A DNA stretch of 64,000 nucleotides from Lampropedia puyangensis (GTDB lineage Bacteria; Pseudomonadota; Gammaproteobacteria; Burkholderiales; Burkholderiaceae_C), in contig NZ_STFG01000004.1 in assembly GCF_004833285.1 (NCBI RefSeq), forward strand, positions 62,001-126,000, in the 5' to 3' direction. The notes under the pieces were generated by a model that saw nothing but the letters and a program-made list of their open reading frames with translations, ran no database searches and was not told the DNA's origin. Shown here piece after piece: positions 57,734 to 64,000 of this stretch; positions within the stretch are counted from its first letter, which is position 1, and every line of letters starts with the position of its first letter. The translations under genes and the position numbers were made by a program.

Positions 57734-57760
57734 ATCGTGAAACCTAAGCGCGTTCACGAT
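57734..57760. repeat. Inverted repeat ATCGTGAA-N11-TTCACGAT next to the tRNA 5' end
   Basis: A perfect 8-base inverted repeat with 11-base centre begins four bases from the tRNA 5' end. In the minus-strand precursor it would form a 5' leader hairpin, or it may be an operator. The remaining part of 57761-57952 shows no gene. Confidence 0.55.
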
Positions 57761-57952
57761 GCTAAGCTTTTGATTATCGCATGACTTCGCCTTATGGCGC
57801 GTTATTCGCCCCGTATCAGCGAATTGCAGCTCTACCTTTCGCCTCCTAGACTGAACGACAGAGGAAACCGGCTGTACACAAAGACATATAGCCAAGGCCT
57901 ATAATGATTACTCATTCTTAATAAAGCACAGTTTTTGTGTGCCACGTAATTT

Positions 57953-58918
57953 ATGACTCTCAGCTTGATTTTGTTGGCAACATTGCTGGCAGGTGTCGGC
58001 AGCGTTTGGATTGCTGCTAGTCTCATTCGCCTGGGAGTAGGCGGGTCCTCTGCGCGTATTCAAGACCACCATTTGCTGAGCTTTGCTGCTGGCGCATTGC
58101 TTGCCACTGCTTTTGTTCACTTATTGCCAGAAGCGATGGAGACTCAGTCAGTGAGCGTGCACAGCCTATTTGCAGTGTTACTAGGAGGTTTAGTGGCCTT
58201 TTTTTTGCTCGATAAGGCAGAAATATGGCACCACGGTCACGAGCACGCGAATGAGCACCCCCCTCACCAACACGGTCACCAGCACCATGCACACGGACAT
58301 ACACACGCCAAGGGGACATGGGCTATTTTGGCTGGCGATAGCGTGCATTGCTTTGGCGACGGGGTGCTGATCGCTTCTGCTTTTTTGGTTGATTGGCGAT
58401 TAGGACTGATTGCAGCACTATCCGTCCTAGCTCACGAAGTGCCACACCACATGGGCGACCTAGCGGTCTTAATGGGCGGCACCGCCAATCCCCCCTCCTC
58501 CGTCATACATCGACCAAAACAAACTGCGGCTATCGTTAAACTTTCCATTGCAGGAGCCGTCACAATGCTCGGCGGACTTTTGGGATTTTTCGTATTGCGC
58601 TTGATCAATGACCAATGGCTGCCGTATTTTTTAGTTATTGCCTCTAGCAGTTTTATTTACGTTGCGCTGGCAGACTTGATTCCTCAATTGCAAATGCAAT
58701 TAACGGCTAAACAAACCGCTATTCAGGTGGTGTGGCTTTTAGCGGGGATGCTGTTGGTTGCATTGGTCAGTTCAAGTCTGCACCATGAACATGATGGGCA
58801 TGGTCATTCACATAACCACAGTACAGCAATGCCCGCTGAAGAGCTTAGTAGTTTTCGCCAACATCCATTGCACTTTGAAAATATACGCATTCAACCAGCA
58901 CCAGCCACACAGCCATAG
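57953..58918 (+). CDS. ZIP-family metal (zinc) transporter
   Basis: Protein of 321 residues, about eight membrane helices. Two His-rich cytoplasmic stretches occur, WHHGHEHANEHPPHQHGHQHH (about 95-115) and HHEHDGHGHSHNHS near 280. The metal site reads HCFGDGVLIASAF on helix 4 and AHEVPHHMGDLAV on helix 5; most ZIPs have HNFxDG and HExPxxxGD, so the first has Cys for Asn and the second has an extra His pair. It imports Zn or related divalent metals into the cytoplasm. The start at 57953 has no strong ribosome site. Metal identity inferred. Confidence 0.88.
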   Translation: MTLSLILLATLLAGVGSVWIAASLIRLGVGGSSARIQDHHLLSFAAGALLATAFVHLLPEAMETQSVSVHSLFAVLLGGLVAFFLLDKAEIWHHGHEHANEHPPHQHGHQHHAHGHTHAKGTWAILAGDSVHCFGDGVLIASAFLVDWRLGLIAALSVLAHEVPHHMGDLAVLMGGTANPPSSVIHRPKQTAAIVKLSIAGAVTMLGGLLGFFVLRLINDQWLPYFLVIASSSFIYVALADLIPQLQMQLTAKQTAIQVVWLLAGMLLVALVSSSLHHEHDGHGHSHNHSTAMPAEELSSFRQHPLHFENIRIQPAPATQP

Positions 58919-59092
58919 TGCGGCAAGTAGCACGACAGGAAGACCTCTCGTGCAAAGTCCAGTCCTCTGCTGTTCGCACGCATATAAGGATTGCCCCACA
59001 GCAACCTAGGTCGATTTACACTGCATGCTGTTGAACCAACGCCCAAAAGGCCCGCAATGCGCTCTTCTCCTGATTCACATCAAGCCTCATTT

Positions 59093-59974
59093 ATGCCTAT
59101 CCGCAAAGCAGTGTTTCCTGTAGCAGGCCTAGGCACCCGCTTCCTACCAGCGACCAAAGCCGCCCCGAAAGAGATGCTGAATGTGGTGGACAAGCCCATC
59201 ATTCAGTATGCAGTCGAAGAAGCCTATGCCGCCGGTATTCGGCACATGGTGTTTGTCACCGGTCGCAGTAAACGTGCCATTGAAGACCATTTCGACACTG
59301 CTTTTGAGCTGGAAAGTGAGCTCGAAGCCGCCGGAAAGAATGCTCTCCTCGAAGTAGTACGCAGTGTTAAACCAGACGATATGGTCGTCACCTATGTTCG
59401 CCAGCCCCGCGCGTTAGGGCTCGGTCATGCCGTGCTGTGTGCCGAACCTTTAGTTGGTGCCCAACCGTTTGCCGTGCTACTTGCTGACGATTTAATGACC
59501 GGGTTGTCGGGGGGGCCGAATGTATTGACGCAAATGGTTCAAGCTTACGAGCAAAGTGGCGCCTCCATCCTGGCTGTACAAGAAGTGCCCGAGGAGCATG
59601 TTTCGCGCTACGGCATTGTGGCAGGGCAAACGCTCAATGCACAAACCACACGGGTAGAGCGTATCGTCGAAAAACCAAAACCAGAAGTCGCTCCCTCGCG
59701 CCTTGCGGTGGCAGGTCGCTACATTCTTTCTGGCGATATTTTTGATGAAATTCGCAATTTGCCTAAGGGTGTTGGTGGAGAAATCCAGCTCACCGATGCC
59801 ATTGCAAGCTTGCTGCAAAAACAAGCAGTTCACGCATTCGCCTATGAAGGCAAACGCTACGACTGCGGCAGCAAAGAAGGTTTTTTGCAAGCCACGGTCG
59901 AAATGGCCCTGCAACACCCGCAAGTGGGGGCATTTTTCCGCAATTATCTGAAAGAACTACCTATTCAGGCCTGA
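59093..59974 (+). CDS. galU: UTP-glucose-1-phosphate uridylyltransferase GalU
   Basis: About 293 residues from ATG 59093, giving [20 protein letters not shown] at the N-terminus as in GalU; the frame is open 34 codons upstream. Other conserved parts are [30 protein letters not shown] and the sugar site [13 protein letters not shown] and [11 protein letters not shown]. It makes UDP-glucose, precursor of UDP-Gal and UDP-GlcA. It therefore supplies the glf/UDP-sugar-dependent polysaccharide locus indirectly. It is convergent with the histidine phosphatase. Confidence 0.95.
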   Translation: MPIRKAVFPVAGLGTRFLPATKAAPKEMLNVVDKPIIQYAVEEAYAAGIRHMVFVTGRSKRAIEDHFDTAFELESELEAAGKNALLEVVRSVKPDDMVVTYVRQPRALGLGHAVLCAEPLVGAQPFAVLLADDLMTGLSGGPNVLTQMVQAYEQSGASILAVQEVPEEHVSRYGIVAGQTLNAQTTRVERIVEKPKPEVAPSRLAVAGRYILSGDIFDEIRNLPKGVGGEIQLTDAIASLLQKQAVHAFAYEGKRYDCGSKEGFLQATVEMALQHPQVGAFFRNYLKELPIQA

Positions 59975-59999
59975 CCACTCTGTCTCGACCACATCGCGC

Positions 60000-60037
60000 A
60001 TGAAAAAGCGCACCGATCAAAGGTAATGCTTTTTCAT
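60000..60037. terminator. Inverted repeat between convergent galU and phosphatase genes
   Basis: ATGAAAAAGC (60000-60009) pairs with GCTTTTTCAT (60028-60037) across 18 bases. It could end transcription from either side but overlaps the stop codon of the minus-strand gene, and the stem is A/T-rich. Weak. Confidence 0.35.
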
Positions 60038-60760
60038 AACATCTTCTGATGCTACAGAACCCTGCTTCACTTCAACAGTCGACATGCCATCAAGATGCGT
60101 AACATCCCCCCATGCTAACAATTGCAGCCCTTGACTCGTCCACAACAAGCGATGGACCGACGTGTTGTCGATGACCCAGCTGCGCTGGGTCTGTAAATCC
60201 AGTCCCACGGCATCACGGTATAGCATATCGAGAACACCACCATGCGCCACAACCGCAATATGTTGGCCACAGTGGCGTTGAGCCAGTCGGTACACCGTTT
60301 CAAGCACTCGTTTGCGGAAAACTACCATCGACTCACCTTCTGGCGGTTGATAGTGTGGGTCTCGGGTTTGAAATGCAGTCGCAAGATGCGGATTTTTGGC
60401 AAACATCTCTGCCAAAGTTTGACCTTGTAATACACCAAAACATCTCTCGCGCAAACCTTGATCTGCCAGAAGCGGTGCGCCAATTTGATTGTGCAGCGCT
60501 TGCGCCGTCTGCCATGCGCGAGACAAATCACTGCTGTAGATGGTCACCATATCGCTACCATCCAACGCTACTGCCATTCGCTCTGCTTGCTCTTGACCAC
60601 GCGCATTGAGAGGTATATCCATATGCCCCTGAATGCGCCCACCTTGATTCCAAGCCGTTTCACCATGGCGAATCAACGTCAAACGGGTCACAGCCAAAGG
60701 GTCGGATGAACCATCCAACGCAGAAAAAACAGAGGTCTGATCAGGCAGTGTATCGGTCAT
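60017..60760 (-). CDS. Histidine phosphatase-family protein (phosphoglycerate mutase-like, GpmB type)
   Basis: Protein of 247 residues. The phosphohistidine motif is TRLTLIRHGETAWNQGGRIQ, with HMDIPLNARGQEQAERM, DLSRAWQTAQAL and the second His in HIAVVAHGGVLDMLYRD. The double RHG and HGG motifs are intact, so it should be active as a phosphatase or cofactor-dependent mutase-like enzyme. The C-terminal 45 residues are longer than usual for GpmB. True phosphoglycerate mutase activity is not shown by sequence. Confidence 0.88.
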   Translation of the reverse strand: MTDTLPDQTSVFSALDGSSDPLAVTRLTLIRHGETAWNQGGRIQGHMDIPLNARGQEQAERMAVALDGSDMVTIYSSDLSRAWQTAQALHNQIGAPLLADQGLRERCFGVLQGQTLAEMFAKNPHLATAFQTRDPHYQPPEGESMVVFRKRVLETVYRLAQRHCGQHIAVVAHGGVLDMLYRDAVGLDLQTQRSWVIDNTSVHRLLWTSQGLQLLAWGDVTHLDGMSTVEVKQGSVASEDVMKKHYL

Positions 60761-60765
60761 CGGTA

Positions 60766-61386
60766 TTAAGGCAGCATTTCATGCCGAAGTCGACGTTCAC
60801 CCTGAGGGGGAGTTGGAAATCCATCCAGCGCCGATTGAAAAAGCATGCGGTAAATGGCTTCGTCATTGGTCCAAATGTCATCGTAGCGCGCGCTACTCTC
60901 AAAAACAGGTTTTCCCTCGGCATCTCGCAGCACCAAGCGCACCTCACGCACATACAGCGTAGGGGGTAAGTCACGCCAACTGCCGTAATACCCAAACGCA
61001 GGATTCCATCCCCAAGGACCGTAGCCAAATCCGACATTCAAATTGTTATAGTGCGGCCAGTTCGGCAGGTAGGAACTTGAATAAGCACTCAACTCCAAGC
61101 GCAATGCACCATGTGCATCGTCGCGCTGCATGCCTACCTCAGTCAGTGCCAGGGTAGCTAAACGCTCGATCATGCTTCGATAAGGCGTATCTTCCTGCTG
61201 CGATGGCAACCGCTCCAATCGGTATGTGGGTGGTGCAGGCATGGTCTGAAGGGTGGAATAACTGCGTACATCGTTATCAACCACGCGCGTAGAAGCACAG
61301 CCAGTCAATACCAACGCCATCACGCAAAAACCCACACCAATACTGCGCTGTAGCCAGCACATCAAGGTGTTTTTGAAAGCATTCAT
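60766..61386 (-). CDS. DUF4136-family lipoprotein
   Basis: About 206 residues from ATG 61386, giving MNAFKNTLMCWLQRSIGVGF and a lipobox LVLTGCAST, so it is an outer- or inner-membrane lipoprotein. A longer frame extends upstream but lacks this leader. The mature part has SYSTLQTMPAPPTYRLERLP, a WGWNPAFGYYGSW segment and a C-terminal EAIYRMLFQSALDGFPTPP, the layout of DUF4136 proteins in Burkholderiales. No function is known. It is five bases downstream of the phosphatase start and probably cotranscribed. Confidence 0.8.
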   Translation of the reverse strand: MNAFKNTLMCWLQRSIGVGFCVMALVLTGCASTRVVDNDVRSYSTLQTMPAPPTYRLERLPSQQEDTPYRSMIERLATLALTEVGMQRDDAHGALRLELSAYSSSYLPNWPHYNNLNVGFGYGPWGWNPAFGYYGSWRDLPPTLYVREVRLVLRDAEGKPVFESSARYDDIWTNDEAIYRMLFQSALDGFPTPPQGERRLRHEMLP

Positions 61387-61507
61387 ATCAACACATCCAA
61401 ACAACGAACAGGCAACCAGTATAGGCAGTAGAGCGAATCTGATGCGGAGTAACCACGCTGCGAAAAGATGCAACACTGCTGCGGCAGAAAATTCTGCACT
61501 TTTGCCA

Positions 61508-62473
61508 TTAAGCGCAAGTGTCTTGCGCTGCAGCCTGTGTCTGCTGCACGCTGATGGCAATACCCAGCGTGTCGCCTTCAGCCTGCGGCGCAAAATTCTC
61601 GGTGAATGTATCTGGGTCGAATGCCGTATCACCATTGGGATCTGCTTGGCCAGTAGCTTTCGCAGCTTTGAAATCATGCAACTTAGGATCCATCATGTGG
61701 GTGGTCACCACGTTTTGCATCGAACGGAACATACTCTCCAACCGGCCAGGGTATTTTTTATCCCAATCGCGCAGCATATCTCCCACAATTTGGCGCTGCA
61801 GATTGTCTTGGCTGCCACAAAGATTGCACGGAATGATCGGAAACTGCTGGTACGCAGCCCACTGGCTAGTGTCCTTTTCAGGGATGTAGGCCAGCGGACG
61901 AATCACCACATGCTTGCCATCATCGCTCACCAATTTAGGGGGCATTCCTTTCATGCGACCACCAAAGAACATGTTGAGCATCATGGTCTGCAAGATGTCA
62001 TCGCGGTGGTGCCCCAAGGCAATTTTGGTAGCCCCCAGCTTTTCTGCCACGGTGTACAAAATTGCACGGCGCAAGCGGCTGCACAAACCACAGGTGGTTT
62101 TACCTTCTGGAATCACGCGCTTGACGATGCTGTAGGTGTCTTGCGTTTCAATGTGGTAGTCCACGCCGAGCGACTTCAAGTACTCGGGCAAGATGTGGTC
62201 GGGAAAGCCGGGCTGCTTCTGGTCAAGGTTCACAGCCACAATACTGAAGGACACGGGCGCGCGTTTTTGCAGCTTGCGCAAAATGTCCAGCAAGGTGTAG
62301 CTGTCTTTGCCACCAGACATGCACACCATAATTTTGTCACCCTCTTCAATCATGTTGAAGTCAATGATGGCGCGCCCCACTTCACGGCACAGGCGTTTTT
62401 CCAGCTTGATGGCTTCGCGCCGGGCTTTATCGGCAGACTGAAGGCTGTGTTGGGGCTCAGTAATCGTATTCAT
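61508..62473 (-). CDS. ttcA: tRNA 2-thiocytidine(32) synthetase TtcA
   Basis: About 321 residues from ATG 62473 (a TTG three codons earlier is possible). The PP-loop reads [30 protein letters not shown] and [11 protein letters not shown] carry the CxxC pairs that bind the [4Fe-4S] cluster. It thiolates cytidine 32 in tRNA-Arg, Cys and Ser species. The C-terminus is extended by about 30 residues past the usual domain. Confidence 0.95.
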   Translation of the reverse strand: MNTITEPQHSLQSADKARREAIKLEKRLCREVGRAIIDFNMIEEGDKIMVCMSGGKDSYTLLDILRKLQKRAPVSFSIVAVNLDQKQPGFPDHILPEYLKSLGVDYHIETQDTYSIVKRVIPEGKTTCGLCSRLRRAILYTVAEKLGATKIALGHHRDDILQTMMLNMFFGGRMKGMPPKLVSDDGKHVVIRPLAYIPEKDTSQWAAYQQFPIIPCNLCGSQDNLQRQIVGDMLRDWDKKYPGRLESMFRSMQNVVTTHMMDPKLHDFKAAKATGQADPNGDTAFDPDTFTENFAPQAEGDTLGIAISVQQTQAAAQDTCA

Positions 62474-62691
62474 GGCTAGCAATCAAGCGGGGCAACAGGA
62501 TAAAAAAAGACGTGCCATCAATCAGCAACTGGGCGTTGGCACTGCGCACCAGCAATCAAGGCAAAAAGACAAGGCCGAGACAACGCATCGGCCAAGGTGC
62601 GCATTTTAACAAGTCTGCTTTTTCCTGTGCTGCGCTTGCAGCGTAAATCCTTCAATGCCTGCGAAACATTGATTCACAAGCAACCTTACTT
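62474..62691. other. Intergenic stretch between ttcA and the HemB remnant
   Basis: About 218 bases upstream of ttcA. It must hold the ttcA promoter but I see no clear -35/-10 pair, and no gene. Confidence 0.3.
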
Positions 62692-62945
<254 letters not shown>

Positions 62946-63016
62946 CAATCTCAGACACGGTGTTTACCCAAAGAGTCTGAATCACCGTTGAGAAGCTTTG
63001 CTAAACCAATGAAGCT

Positions 63017-63190
63017 ATGACCAGATCGTCTTTGGCTGAGTGGATTTTTAATGCGATGCAGCCACGTATAGAAATCACTATGCAAGACATTGAGTATGCT
63101 GCATACCAATCACCCCTCTCAGATCGTTTGGTGCTCGCCACAAACTTGAATAGCGCATCCACTACCATGCAGATGGCAAGATTTTCTTGA
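63017..63190 (+). CDS. Possible small hypothetical protein
   Basis: ATG 63017 to TGA 63190 is a 57-codon frame, MTRSSLAEWIFNAMQPRIEI onward, ending near ARFS. It has no recognisable homology, no ribosome site, and lies between the HemB remnant and a convergent gene. It may be chance. The region 62946-63016 has nothing I can support. Confidence 0.2.
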   Translation: MTRSSLAEWIFNAMQPRIEITMQDIEYAAYQSPLSDRLVLATNLNSASTTMQMARFS

Positions 63191-63198
63191 GGGTTACT

Positions 63199-63891
63199 TT
63201 ATCGTGATTGATTCTTCTGCAGCTTTGCTGAACGCCGGCGGTTGAGAAAAAATGGCGCGCTGGCTAACCCGAGTGCTAACACAGCGGTTATGCCTAAGCT
63301 ACCAATAGGAACGGGCCGCGCCACTACAGGCGCGGCAGTTTGAGCTGGCTGAATGCTAATCGGGTGCGGGCCTGAGAATCCTCCACCTGGGGCCCATCCC
63401 ATCATGTTGACACCTAATGCCCATCCATAGGCGTTGCCTGCATAGTTGAGTTCAAAGTCACCAATTGAGTCTGGCACGACACTCAAACGAACGGTGCCTG
63501 TTAGCGTAGTTGGGTTGGCTGGATCAGGAATGACAGAAATGCCAGGAGCTGCATGCAGCACTTTCCATTCGTAGCCTGCTTGCTGCGTTAGTGGAGCTAG
63601 TCTGTCGCCCAAACTAAAGTTTCCAAGACAATTAGTGGCCCCTGGATAGTTATCAACGGTCAGTGAGCAGGCTTGTACGACCCACGTCGTAGGCATCTGA
63701 ACTGCTACTTCAGCCAAGCATTGATTTGCAACAGCTGGGGGGCAGACAAAGCTATTGACTGTGACGGCTAGCTCAACATTAAATGCCTCTCCATCAGTGG
63801 CAGTGCTTGGTTGATCCACTGCATCAAAGTCAACACATCCCATGAGACTGGATGCAATCACGCCAAATAAGCCATACCGCCAAAAAATCAT
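63199..63891 (-). CDS. Lipoprotein-like surface protein with IPTL-CTERM-like tail
   Basis: Protein of 230 residues. The N-terminus GVIASSLMGCVDF is a lipobox. The middle contains Cys pairs (VCPPAVANQCLAEV; VQACSL...TNCLGNF) and beta-rich sequence without a recognised domain. The end, PVPIGSLGITAVLALGLASA followed by PFFLNRRRSA, has the motif + hydrophobic helix + Arg cluster plan of IPTL-CTERM/PEP-CTERM sorting tails, although the IPTL motif itself is altered. Having both a lipobox and such a tail is odd. AAGGAT lies before ATG 63891. Function unknown. Confidence 0.65.
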   Translation of the reverse strand: MIFWRYGLFGVIASSLMGCVDFDAVDQPSTATDGEAFNVELAVTVNSFVCPPAVANQCLAEVAVQMPTTWVVQACSLTVDNYPGATNCLGNFSLGDRLAPLTQQAGYEWKVLHAAPGISVIPDPANPTTLTGTVRLSVVPDSIGDFELNYAGNAYGWALGVNMMGWAPGGGFSGPHPISIQPAQTAAPVVARPVPIGSLGITAVLALGLASAPFFLNRRRSAKLQKNQSR

Positions 63892-63926
63892 CTGTCATCC
63901 TTGTTGTTAACATTATTTTGATAATT

Positions 63927-64000
63927 TTACGGTATGAGACAGGTGGGCGTGTCCTCAATACACATTGGAGGTGAAGATTCTGAAGCAGTGGCTGAAGCTG
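63927..64000 (-). CDS. Possible C-terminal end of a minus-strand gene (partial)
   Basis: A minus-strand frame open from the right window edge reads ATASESSPPMCIEDTPTCLI and stops at TAA 63929-63927, 35 bases before the lipoprotein start. Its Cys- and Ser-rich style resembles a secreted protein. On the opposite strand ATG 63934 also opens a frame to the edge (MRQVGVSSIHIGGEDS). Too short to decide. Confidence 0.25.
   Translation of the reverse strand, partial: ASATASESSPPMCIEDTPTCLIP

Noticed and set aside
61367-62479. 370-codon plus-strand frame opposite ttcA
   Set aside because: Antisense to a well supported gene with canonical PP-loop and CxxC motifs.

Overview
The window looks like a chromosome segment of a betaproteobacterium, most likely a Burkholderiales member close to Comamonadaceae. 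This rests on gene content and order (rlmH-maf-rng, TRAP and Bug/TctC solute uptake, a sigma-54 pilA promoter, CysB-type LysR, polyphosphate kinase 2), moderate GC and GGAGA-type ribosome binding sites. It is an inference from gene families, not a phylogeny. No complete prophage, integron, CRISPR array or intact insertion sequence is visible, but there are three gene remnants (Fic, IS5-type transposase, HemB).

Layout. 1-4055: siderophore locus with a periplasmic enterochelin-esterase-like protein (cut by the window edge), a TonB receptor translationally coupled to it, and a divergent AraC regulator. 4234-18611: organic-acid or amide catabolic block with a cyclase-fold hydrolase, LysR, metallo-beta-lactamase-fold hydrolase, aldehyde dehydrogenase, tartrate/malate-type dehydrogenase, hydroxyisobutyrate-type dehydrogenase, a CBS/CNNM membrane protein, amidase, DUF2848 protein, a complete TRAP transporter and a GntR regulator. 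19005-23799: Tat-exported esterase, membrane-anchored retropepsin, MutT, a DUF815 ATPase and argJ. 24168-30586: FHA protein, the major type IV pilin pilA with a sigma-54 promoter, then an overlapping three-gene set (TMTC-like GT-C membrane protein, dolichol-phosphate-hexose-synthase-like GT2, AT3/SGNH acyltransferase) that reads like a pilin or surface glycan decoration system.

30726-41176: a surface-polysaccharide locus beginning on a broken Fic gene: two GT4 and three GT2 glycosyltransferases, UDP-galactopyranose mutase, a methyltransferase, an MsbA/PglK-type ABC exporter and a UDP-sugar dehydrogenase. One GT2 resembles galactofuranosyltransferases, so a galactofuranose-containing glycan is likely. 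41417-48722: CysB-like regulator, YbdL-like aminotransferase, PPK2, rng, maf, rlmH and an ACR3-like transporter. 48820-52916: a second small catabolic cluster (LigI-like amidohydrolase, IPMDH-family dehydrogenase, Bug protein, divergent LysR).

53313-55646: a second TonB receptor. 55800-64000: mnmE, an IS5-type transposase remnant, tRNA-Arg(CCG), a ZIP metal transporter, galU, a histidine phosphatase, a DUF4136 lipoprotein, ttcA, a HemB remnant and a lipoprotein-like protein with an IPTL-CTERM-like tail.

Together the window covers iron acquisition (two receptors, two esterases, three Fur-box-like sites), uptake and oxidation of small carboxylates (TRAP and Bug systems with their dehydrogenases), and cell-surface glycobiology (galU, glf, UDP-sugar dehydrogenase, glycosyltransferases, pilin). 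Exact substrates of the catabolic blocks cannot be read from sequence alone.
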